DNA of 64,000 nt from Aptenodytes patagonicus (taxonomy: Eukaryota; Chordata; Aves; Sphenisciformes; Spheniscidae). This document shows positions 29,101-39,300 of this stretch, piece by piece; position 1 is the first letter of the stretch; every line of letters begins with the position of its first letter. The notes under the pieces are model-generated. The model was given only the letters and a program-made list of their open reading frames with translations, made no database searches and had not been told where the DNA came from. Position numbers and translations under genes: made by a program. Location: assembly GCF_965638725.1 (NCBI RefSeq), contig NC_134955.1:70716732-70780731 (forward strand), written 5' to 3'.

Positions 29101-29836
29101 GATCCGTCCAGTTAAAGGGTATCTTAGTCTGGTGAGCAATGCTGAAGACAGAAGCAGAGACCTGGAAGAGACCCCCGTCTGGTTGAGCTTCCCGCCCCAC
29201 TACAGCCATCAGCTACACCATGCAACGCTTTCCACAGAACTAGAAGACATAATGCAAAGCTATTAGCTAGTGGCAAAAGTTATGGGCAGAGAAAGTTGCA
29301 GAGAAAGGCTTTATCTTTCTAAAAGTACATGCGAAACCCTTGTGTGGCTGAATCACATTGCGAACGACGGGTTGGTTAGATGCTTTTCTGAATAAGTAAA
29401 GGGGGCACGGTTGTGCTACTGGCTTAAATGCAGCCGGGGGTCAAAGGAAGACTGGCATTGAGGGACAGAATCCACATCACCAGCTTGCCTCGGCCGCCCC
29501 GGGGCGGGGAGCAAAGCACAAACCTTCCCCTGGAAGGCCACAGCTTTGTAACTGGGAACAGGTAAGGAACGACCCCTGCCAAGCACCCACACGCAATCCG
29601 GGGGGAAAAGAAGCGCACTGATAATAGAAGAAGTCCTCTCCGGCCCCGGGACGCGATGCTTCCTCCGTCGCGAACCGCGCGGTGGGTAGGTGGGAGCCGG
29701 TAACCGACCTGCGCGCACCGGATCACCCTTACTTGTTGAAGACGGCGTTCAGCCATCCCCAGAAGTGCCTGCCGGCGCCCGGCGGCGGCAGCTTGCTTAG
29801 GCTGCACGCCGGCTGCGCAAGTTTGCCCAACAGCAT
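26028..29836 (-). CDS. DMAC2L: DMAC2L (ATP5S), distal membrane-arm assembly component 2-like / ATP synthase coupling factor B
   Basis: DMAC2L is a small mitochondrial leucine-rich-repeat protein of the inner membrane/matrix side. It was described as factor B (subunit s) that couples F0F1 ATP synthase. Coding exons in transcript order are 29836-29733, 28596-28388, 27524-27353 and 26142-26028, totalling 600 nt and 199 aa. The mammalian short form has about 200 aa. All introns are GT-AG and all split codons join correctly. Residues 1-35 contain no acidic residue and look like an import presequence, ending in FWGWLNAVFNK. The conserved core AVGPDRAASEWLLRCGA follows, then leucine-rich repeats from about residue 106. 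The C-terminus is LPNLELELDLE. I took the ATG at 29836 because it lies six bases inside its exon and matches the mammalian start. The gene is divergent from L2HGDH and convergent with CDKL1. Confidence 0.94.
26143..27352 (-). other. DMAC2L: DMAC2L last intron
   Basis: A 1.2-kb intron. No repeat or RNA gene was recognised. The open frames in it lie on both strands of the same GC-richer stretch (about 26,700-27,350). Confidence 0.6.
27353..27524 (-). CDS. DMAC2L: DMAC2L third coding exon (leucine-rich repeats)
   Basis: Completes D105 and encodes residues 106-161, including IKLQKCIYIQDECLQRL and IISCGNVTDKGIIALH, both typical repeats of this family, plus two bases of T162. The donor is GTACGT at 27352. 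A better-looking GTGAGC lies four bases further on, but using it would break the frame. Confidence 0.94.
27525..28387 (-). other. DMAC2L: DMAC2L intron between second and third coding exons
   Basis: An 863-nt AT-rich intron with a 10-nt T run (about 27,951-27,960 on the plus strand). I see nothing else in it. Confidence 0.6.
28388..28596 (-). CDS. DMAC2L: DMAC2L second coding exon (conserved core)
   Basis: Completes K35 and encodes residues 36-104, from VDYERIQAVGPDRAASEW through DYNGLPTGPLGKYKIEAI to MYRGFDYL, plus one base of codon 105. The exon begins with A at 28596, after the acceptor GTCTTGGCAG. The donor is GTAATG. Confidence 0.95.
28597..29732 (-). other. DMAC2L: DMAC2L intron between first and second coding exons
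   Basis: A 1.1-kb intron. Its GC content rises towards the CpG island on the right. I recognised no repeat. Confidence 0.6.
29733..29836 (-). CDS. DMAC2L: DMAC2L first coding exon (presequence)
   Basis: Encodes residues 1-34, starting MLLGKLAQPACSLSKL and ending FWGWLNAVFN, plus two bases of K35. The exon itself starts at 29842, after the acceptor CTTTTCTTCAAG, so only six bases of 5' UTR precede the ATG in it. The rest of the leader must come from an upstream exon. Donor GTAAGG at 29732. Confidence 0.92.
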
Positions 29837-30194
29837 CGTGTTCTTGAAGAAAAGGAGAGAGGGGAAACGAAGATGTTATTTGCAGCGTCCGCGCCGGCTC
29901 CCGCGGCAGCAGGACGGGCGGCCCGTACCCGGCTTCCCCTCGAGGCCTAACCAGGTCTGTCAGCCCAGCAGGAACGGCGGCTGCAGGGGAAGCCCCGGGG
30001 ATCAGCGCCCTGAGGGGAGGCCCCACCGACGCCTCAGGGCTCGCCTCGCCCCGTCCGGGGCCCTCGCCGCGCCGCCGCCCTCCCGGGATTCCCTCCCGCC
30101 GGGCTGCCTCCAAGGCCCCGAGCAGGTGAACCGTACGCGGAGGCCGGGCCGCCCCGACCCTGCCCGGCCCAGCCCTCCCCCGGCCGCCCCTCAC

Positions 30195-30250
30195 CGCCGC
30201 CGCGGAGCGGGCGCGGAGGAGGAGCCCGGCCCGGTGTGTATCACCGCCCC
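30195..30250 (-). other. DMAC2L: Probable non-coding first exon of DMAC2L (5' edge approximate)
   Basis: On the minus strand a GTGAGG donor begins at 30194, preceded by GGCGGCG. Splicing from it to the acceptor at 29843 would give a 352-nt first intron and place the cap site in the shared CpG island, near the L2HGDH start. The donor is real-looking, but the exon's 5' end is inference. Confidence 0.5.
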
Positions 30251-30254
30251 CAAG

Positions 30255-30334
30255 ATGGCGGCAGCGCTGCTGCGGCAGCGGGCGGGCGGCGGCGGGGCCG
30301 CGGCGCTGTGGCGGACCCAGCGCCGCCAACGCAG
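30255..30334 (+). CDS. L2HGDH: L2HGDH exon 1 (presequence)
   Basis: Encodes residues 1-26, [14 protein letters not shown] then [12 protein letters not shown], plus two bases of S27. It is basic and acid-free, as expected for a mitochondrial targeting peptide. The start context CAAGATGG is good and overlaps the YY1-type motif. Donor GTGAGG. Confidence 0.93.
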
Positions 30335-33300
30335 GTGAGGCCGCGGGGCGGGAGCGGGGGGCGGCCCTGCCTGAGCCCCGCCGCCTCCTCCTCCTCCTCC
30401 TCCTCGGCGTGTCCGCGTAGGGCCCTGCCCGCGCCCCCTCAGCCCTTCCCTCACGGCGGGAGGGCGGCCACGGCGGGACGGGGCCGGGCCGTCGCCCTCC
30501 CTTCAGGGTCGGGGCGGGAGGCGGGCTGTTCCCCGAGCAGACAAACGCGTCCCCGCGAGGAGGCTGTCGGGGTGAGCTTACGGCCGTGTCTGTCTCCGTG
30601 CAGCACTTTCGACGTGGCGGTGGTGGGCGCGGGAATCGTGGGGCTGGCCTCCGCCCGGGAGCTCGTCCGGCGGCACCCCTCGCTCGCCTTCGCCGTGCTG
30701 GAGAAGGAGAAGGAGCTAGGTATGGTGCCGGTGTGTCTTCCTCGGCCGTGTGTTTGGGGTTACCTGGTGTCAGTCTGTCAGAAATCTTTGCTGAAGCACA
30801 CACTCGCCAAAACCTCAGTGTTTCATGAACATACATGTAAAGGGAAGCTCTGCTTTTGGGTGGGTGAGCAGCAGTGGAAGAGCGTCTGCCCTTGTTGCTG
30901 AGATGGGTGATGGATTCCACATCCCCCCCCCGGGAAGAGCATCTTCAGTTTCCAGGCTCCGCTGGCTTTGCCCTGATGGGGGATTTCTTCCTCCCTTCGC
31001 CCAGGGACGCGTCCTTCAGTGGAGAAGCAGAGTTGTCGTCAGTCTGTGCTTCGCTGCTGGGACTTCAAGCTTGGACTTTGAGTTAAGAGAGACTGAACAT
31101 TGCCGCTTCATTGTTGGAAGGCAGCAGGTCTTACTGGCCTGGGGCTCCAGCAGCAGCAGGGGTTTCAGGGAAAAGGACAAGGAGGGTGAAAGACTCAAGT
31201 AAGGAGCAGTGCAGATTGCAAAGGGACAAGGGCAAGTCTGGTTTAGCGCTGCACGGAGCAGGAGGCAGGGAGGATGAGCTGAGAAACGGTGCCAGGATGG
31301 CTTTTTGGTGGGATGTGAGGAGAAGAGTAAACAGCAAACAGTGATGCTCGGTGGGTAGAGAGCGAGGGTCGGGAAGTAGAGCTGCTTAAAAATGTCTGGG
31401 AGCTGCTGGTCTGGGCAAAGTCTGCACCTGTCTGTTAATTGCCAGAACTGTAAACCACAGTCATTTGCCCCGTGTTTCTGGATATCCCTGTATGTGCTGT
31501 GCAAGGTGCTGTCATTTGCATGGCAGGTCGAAGGTAAAGAACTAACACAGGGGTAACCGGGACGATATCGCTAGTTACTGACCCAGCATTAGCCAGAGTA
31601 AAATGGCACAGCTCCCAGTGTTGCCTGCTTACACAGGAAATCTTGAGGCACTCTGCACCTGGGCATCTGTTCTGGCTTTGAAATAAGAAAGAACGAGCCC
31701 TGTTGCTTCATTGAAAGCTTTTCTGGCTCGCTCAAGTACAAGCACAGGTTCATCGCAAGCGGTCTTTTCACACCAAGTGCTTATGCAGATACGTAGTCAG
31801 TTGGGGTAGGTAGGAGCAACCCCAAGGGATCGCGTCAGTGGCTAACTCAAAATAAGACCTGTGAGCCCAAGCTCTCGCTTTAAATAGCCCCATCAGCCAG
31901 GCTATACATTGCTCTTGAGATGTTACGTGATGATACGAAGTGGCTTTTTATCCCCAAGATGGGACATACATGAAGTCCTTAACAGTTGTGTGAGTGCAAA
32001 GCAGGAATGACCTTTGGGAGTCAATATGTTAAGAGGGAGAATGTGCCCAAATTACTTCAATAAAAATGTTTATGATATTTTTCACCTCTATTTTACTTAG
32101 TTACAAAGAGGAAATAGCAACCTAATCCAGTTCACAAATACTTGAAAAGCCTACCAGGCCTGCCAGCACATCCAAAGAAATTGAGGACTGCACAGACATT
32201 ATGTTAGATGAGGCTTTGAAGGATGCCTTTCATTTTAAAAATTGAATTTCTTAATGAATTTTAACATGTAGAAAATTTTGATTGATTGGCCTGCAGTTGT
32301 AGCTCTTGGAGGGAAAACTTGTGATTTTTTTTTTTTCTTCTTTTTTTCTTTCCCCTGTTGATTCAACACATTGCAAGCTGTGATGGTTTATGATTAACTA
32401 GGTCTTTTTGTGTCAGTATTTTTCTGGCCTTTTGAGACCAAGGGAGGAATTGTGTTTGCTGTGCAGTTACCTTATTTGAGCGTCTCTTCTTGTAATGCTG
32501 ATTTAGGGCAGTACCACAAATTGCTCACTCTTCTGACAGCTGAAGTAATTAAGGTATGAACCAATCATGGGAACGTGTATTTTAATAACATATTTTTCTT
32601 TCTATTTAGCTCATCACCAGAGTGGACATAACAGTGGTGTGATTCACAGTGGAATTTACTACAAACCTGGATCTCTGAAAGCTAAGCTGTGTGTGCAGGG
32701 TGCAGCCCTCTGCTACGAGTACTGTGACCAGAAGGGAATACCGTATAAACAGTGCGGGAAGGTATAGGAACTGCTGTGTGTTCTTACTTTACCTTTGGAA
32801 ACTGAGACTGTATAACGTGTGTTACAATGCATAGCATAGGCCTGGTCGTGGTCTTTCTCCCAAGAGATTACTTTCTGCAACACTTACTACCTTCAGGATG
32901 AATGTGCCCTTTTGTTTTCTTCTCTCCAGCAGCTCAAACCAGTTCCTTTTCTGGGCCTAAATATTAATTCTCCTTATCTGGGGGCTGAGCTGAAATAGCC
33001 CAGGTAACAGCGGAAGCCAGGCCCCGTGGAGGGGCACCCGTGTACAGCCACTAGCTCCAAGGACCACAAAAGCTCTCGGGATGCGCATGCCATACTTCTT
33101 GGCATATCAGGCTCTGAAAAGACACGGTGACTTGAAAACAGCTTCAGATGTGACCCAGCTACATGCGTTTATGCCATGTTACGTCCAGCTAACACAACCT
33201 GAAATGCTGAGGACAGAAGAGTGGCTGTACTGATTCAGCTTGGGGTCTGCCCAACCCTATATCCTGTTTCTGGAAGTGTCTATAAACAGAGACCCAGGAA

Positions 33301-36300
33301 GGAATGAGAACAGAACAAGCAAATTATTACTTCTCCCAGCTTCCAACTGTTTTCAGCTCAGGTTATTTTCTGAGCCTGATCTGTTCTATCTCTAGTGACT
33401 CGCAATGGATTTCTCTTCCAAGTGCTTTTCAATTAAAAGCTTTTGCATCAGAGCATACTTTGACGAGCAGTTCCAGAGATCAAAGACCCACTGCGTGAAG
33501 AGTTACATCATTTTGAAACTGGCTCCTACAAGCTTCATCTGATGGCCCCTAGCCCTTGTGTTGGAAGAGGTGGTGAACAGTTGATCTGTGCTCACACTCT
33601 CCAAGTTGCACATAATTTTTTATCCCTTCCTCCCCCAAAGTCGTCCCTTCCAGCTGGTGAGTCTTAGCCTGCTCAGTCATTCCTCTTAGAGAAGCTTTTT
33701 CATGACTCTCCCCACCCTGTCTTCATTCTCTGAACTGTTTCTATTTTAATGCATCTTTGATACAAGATGAGGACCACAACTGCGCACAGCATTCAAGGCG
33801 TGGTCAGGCTCTGGATTTTTGCAGTGAAGTAGTAGAGTTCTCTGTCTTATCCTGTATCCTTTTCCTAGTTGTTCCTAACATTCAGTTTAGGGCTTCTCAG
33901 CTGTCACTAGCCATTGAGCTGATGTCTCCATAGGATTGTCTATCCTAACCCCAAGATCTTGGTCCTGAGTGATAACTTTGAACGAGGATTCCGTCATTTT
34001 ATACGTGAGGCTAAGAGTGCTTTTTCTGTGATCGTCATTTCACATTTATCTGCATTGAATTTCATCTGCCATTTTGTCAGTCGCTCGTTCACCTCGGAAG
34101 GTCCCTCTGCAGTTCTTTACGGTCAGCTCTTGTCTGAACCACCTTGAGTCACTTCAGACCATCATCTGACCTTCTCACCTCCCTGCCCCTTTCCAGGTTG
34201 CTCATAAACATCTTGGACAGCATGAGCCTTTCTCTTAAAAGTGCGATGCAGACCCTATCTGATGTGACAAGCTCCATTTCAAGGCCTCCTAGCTCAGTGC
34301 CCGCTGAGACCTGGGTGCAGATCTCTCCCAGCTCTGGGGCGCGGAGCAGAGATCCCTGGATGTGGCAGTGTTGATGGGCCCTGCACCGGTGCGGGTGGTG
34401 TTTGTCCTGGCCTGGCTGCGTGCAGTGCTGTGTTCGTGCTGTGCTCCCTGTGCTGCAGCGCTGGTCACAAGATGGCACTGTGGATTTGTGCAGCAATACA
34501 CCTGAAGTTACAAGCCTGCTCTCAACTCAAAGCACCAAGGCGTGTGGTGCGCTCTGCAGGACTCAATTTGGGCTCGGGCAGGGCTAGCGCTGACCCAGCA
34601 GCATTGTTGGTCTTTTGCTGACACTGAATTTGTGTACTTCTGCATCACCTTCCCCAGCAGTGTTTATTCCAGGGAAGATGATGTTGAGGCTTTACAGCCA
34701 GGCTTGGAGAACTTAGTGCCTTCTCAATGCAAAGCTGCCTGTGTTACCAGACCTGAGCTAGGCCTGGAAGCAGTACGGTCTGTGCAAACCTGGCACAGAT
34801 AATTCACAGTCTGGATAAATCTCTTGTGATAGTTGTGAGCTAACTACGTGGTTAAATGAAGTGAAGCTGGTACAATTCGGTTTAGACACCGTGTCAGAAC
34901 ACGTCCTTACTCTCTTATCAAGACTGTTTGAGATTTGTACATCTTGGGTTAAGTTCAGTTTTATTTTTGGAAGCATCCCAGTGGCTCTTTAAAATCATAT
35001 TCTCTTCTTTCACATTCAGATTTGTAGGCTCATGGTACTTTTAGCAAATACTATCCATTGATAGTAACTTAAGCTACATTTTAACATTTTTTTTCCACTC
35101 AATATATTAGTGCTTTCTCAGTAATAATAGGTGTTTATAGAATCTTGTGCAACTAATGGCACAAACCACAGTTTCCTCCCCTTGAATTATAATTCACTGT
35201 TCACTCATTCACTACTGCTTGCTTGTTAGCTTGGCCTTGACACCAAACCTGAACTGGCTTTGTATATTTTGCTCACTGGTGTGCCTTGTTATCTTTTTCT
35301 GAAGCTAATCGTAGCCGTTGAACAAGATGAAATTCCAAGACTCAAAGCTCTGTATGAAAGAGGGCTGCAGAACAACGTCCGAGGGCTGAAACTGATTGGA
35401 GCAAAAGAAATACAAGCGAAAGAACCCTTCTGCAGGGTAAGGGATTTGCTTATTTTTATTTGGCATGTAAGACCTCAGTTTCTCAGGTGACGTTATTTTT
35501 TAATTTAACATAAATATGTTTCTGGCCTTGAGGTAATTTGCGTGGGTGACAAGTTCAAAAGAGCCTGAAAACCCAGAAGAAATATAATTGCCAACAAAAA
35601 TAAATGTATCCATTTATTTCTGGAACTTTGTAGCTCCTCCCAGTCCTTCATGTGCCTTTGCCATTGCATACACATCAGACCCGATCTAACACAACATAAG
35701 GTGATCCTGCAGCATCTTTCTTGGTGACACTTACGTTCACCTCAGGTTTCTTCTGTTCACCTGCTCTCATTCTCTTGCTCGTCAGTTCATAGTTCATCAA
35801 TTCTCCGTGTGCTGAAGCCATAAAGAGCTGCTGCTGCACTAATTGCAAATGATGGGCTGGCTGTATCATAAGGGCCAGCGTTCAGAAATTAGAGAGCAGG
35901 TAATCCATTTCAGTTGCAGCCTACAAAAGGAATCGGAATTATTCGAGTCAAAGTAGGAGACTCTATAGTCCCTTAGCCCCTGTGCAGGCAAATGGACAGA
36001 GCCTACAAGTTGTTCAAACTTCATCCTTTTCCCAGCTTTACACAGAGGTGTCATCCCTGATGTATATGCTCAGGAACAAAAAAAACCCCCCCAGTTCTCC
36101 CACCAATGACAATGAGTGATTTTTATTTATTTGTTTGTTTGTTTGTTTTAATCTTTAATTTTTTTCCCCTTCTCCTTGCGGGTGCTTACTTGTGTGTTTT
36201 TGTGGTTGATAGGCAGATTTTCCTTTGCCCAGGTTAGAGCTGCTATGTCTGAGTTTATGCTGAGATGATTCTGCGCCTTCCCAGTAAAATTATTTAACTT

Positions 36301-39300
36301 ACAGTAAAGCTTGATAGTGCAGCAATGAAAATTCCTTCCCATCTGTAAGTGCGGATTTGGATTGAGCCAATTTCAATCCAGTTGCTTCCTACACATGTGA
36401 TGGTTAGGTAGCACTTAGGTAGCACTGTGTTTATTTTCACAGCAGGAGAAATGTGAGTAGCTTACGGAATACAGATTTGTTGTTGTTTAGTGTATCTTTG
36501 ATTGAGAGGAAAATCTGGGTATAAATTCCCCATACTGTTTCATCTCGCAGCTTGCTATTGGTGTAGCTGCTTGACTGATTGTTTATGAGTGGTTGTAGGT
36601 ACAGACACAAATTTTCTGGAGAGGAGTCTTTTTTATCTTTTTTATCTCATAAATGTTTTGTATCCGCTCCTTAAAACGTTCTTTGCATGTTCAAGATCCA
36701 GCTGAGCATTTACTTCTGCAAATGAGTAGATTCAGATGGGTCTTGCTTCATTTGCTTTGGTTTCCTGAGCCGAGTCCTTTCCTCGTAAGCAAAGGGAACT
36801 TGAATGGTGTTATAAAACATTGCACTGTATATCGAGTGGAAAGGAAGGTTTTGGGCAAGATAAAGTTTTACCAACCATTCTGGTTGTCTTGGGCATGTAA
36901 ATGGCCCCTGCTATTGTAGTATCTCAGTGGCTGACAGTCTTTTAGTGTAGTTACACTTGCAGCATCTCTCTGAGATAAAGCAGCCCTACTATCCTTATTT
37001 TATAGCCGGAACTAGGAAAATACTGTGATGCCATCTAGCATGATAAAAATTACGTGAGAAACTGAGCCTTTGTGGTATAAAGATAGTAAAACGTCCCTGA
37101 AAAACATTAAAAATTCTAGCTACGCGCTGGACTTGAACCTTGCTTTCTGCTAGGACAAGTATAGGCTGTTGTCTAGTTCAGAGGAGACTTTTCTCTCTGA
37201 CGTGCAATGCAGTAAGTGTTGAGATGATGCCTTTTAGCCTCGCAGGAGGCGTTGGCAACAGCCATGCACCAGGTAGAACTCCCAAGTGACCATTTGAAGG
37301 TGGAATTGCATAGTGCATGGTGAAAAATAAGTACATATTAGCTCAAGCCAAGGTTAGGCAACCTGTTTTATCGTTAAGCGCTCTGTCGAGAAGACTTGTT
37401 TATGCTGTAGTTACACGATTGCTTAGTCCACCGTAAGTAGTTTTTGCCGTATTAGTTGTCAGCGAACACGAACACTGGAGCTGGCACATGGAGGGACTAG
37501 GAACAAGCAGCCAGGGACGGGGAGGCAGCGGTACTCCCTTCTCAGTGGCAGTGCACGTTATTCCAGATGAAATACTCTCTGTATTGAAGACCAAAGTCCA
37601 CATACAGCCTTCACTGTCCTTCTCTATCTAAATACTGTTTCAGGGTCTGATGGCCCTTGATTCCCCATATACCGGCATCGTGAACTACAAACAAGTGGCC
37701 CAGTCCTATGCTGAAGACTTCCAGGAAGCAGGTGGGACGATCTTCACTGATTTTGAAGTTACAAACATGGAGATGGCTAAAGAAAGTTCTTCAGAAAGCG
37801 AAGATGGTAAGGCTGGTTTTTGCCCTCCATTTACTACAGTCCTGCCAAAGATTTTGTTCAGAACACATCTGCTTTAACTGAAATCACGTTTCTGAACATT
37901 TCTGTTTCATAGGGAAGAGGCAAAAGGCAAAATTATGTTAGAGTATTGAGCAAGCTCACTTTTTTTTTCTCAGGCAGGTCACCCTTCAGCTGAAACATTT
38001 AATGCTGATGGAAGAAAATGACAGTAAAAGAGAGGAAGTAGGTTGTTTTCCCCCTATTACAATCAGATTTAGCTGAATATTGCATGTGTATTCTTGTGAT
38101 AGTGCTTTTTGTTTATCCTGGAAGACAGGTTGGATCAGTGCTGGTACACATATGGAAGAATTAAAAAAACCCAACACCCCTATTAATTCATAAATACAGT
38201 TATGTCCAGCAGTATCAGTTATATTAACAGTAGTTCCATAGCTGGGAGATCTTCCAGTGGAAGAACCCTTAATCGTGACAAGTTGCTTGTTCAGTCAGTC
38301 TTCTGTTACATACTCTATTAATTCCTTCTCTTGTCTAATTCTATTATAGGACTGAAATACCCAGTCATTGTTAGGAACTCAAAGGTAAGAACTAAGTTGT
38401 AGATTTAATTGCTTAATAGGAAGCTATTTCTCCTTTTCTTAAGAATTTTTGTTGAGTCCTTGTAGATTTATCAGCTCTCTAAATAAAGTTAAAAAGCTGC
38501 TGTTGAGTAACATGATCGCTGTCATCTAGGACTGCTTTTATAAAACAACAATCAATTCTTAACACAGCATATGAGCATGTTCAGATTTTACTGTGTACTG
38601 GGAATAATAATGAAAGTATATCTTTCCGCTGCCTGACTTACGTTTGACTGTGTATGACCCTTATCTTCTTTATTTGCACATTCTTACGCTGCTTGTTTCC
38701 AAGGACTCCTTTTATGACTTACTCATTTGGTGACAAACACCTATTTTCATGTTTGCTTTTGGTCTTTGGCATCTATAAAAAAGATAAGGGGGCATTTAGA
38801 ATCATTTTATCATCAGGAAGCCACAAGCTAATTTAGTAAAGCAGGTGCAAGTCAGTTAATGCCGCACAGGAAATGTAGTTGTAACCTTTTCACCTTCAGG
38901 AGAGAATACCTGGACTCTTCTTTGTGTGTGTGGGGAAAGATAAACAAACAAACAAAAAAACCTGGCCTCACTCCCCCCCAATAGTTTTTAAAGTTAGTGC
39001 TGCTGCTTTCTTGTTCTGTGTCTGCTCTTTCATTAAAAAGTATCTTCCAAAATCTGTTAGATTCTCTCACCAAATACTGATATTTTTAAAATTATTTTAT
39101 TATTTTTATGGAAACATACTTAGTTGAAGGAAAAACCCCATAGTGTTTGAAAACAAATACTGTGAGCTAGCTAGATAGTAGTTTGTGATTTTATTTATTT
39201 ATTTAGATGGTAAGGTGTTTAGATATTTCACAGCTCTCCATAACCGTGTGCTATGAACTTGCGTGGCTTTCTGGATAAACTACCGTTCAGTAGCGTAACC

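Larger units (their letters stand above)
29640..30720. promoter_or_regulatory. Shared CpG island, bidirectional promoter of DMAC2L and L2HGDH
   Basis: GC- and CpG-dense sequence covers the first exons of both genes, which point away from each other. The L2HGDH ATG lies only about 60 nt from the proposed DMAC2L first donor. There is no TATA box. CAAGATGGCGGC at 30251-30262 is a YY1-type motif that contains the L2HGDH start codon. Co-expression of two mitochondrial proteins from one promoter is a reasonable inference. Confidence 0.75.

Noticed and set aside
29424-30920. 498-codon open frame on the minus strand across the DMAC2L/L2HGDH CpG island
   Set aside because: It is in a different frame from the DMAC2L exon it crosses and the composition is Pro/Arg/Ala/Gly-rich from CpG sequence with few stops. 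The confirmed spliced genes explain the region.
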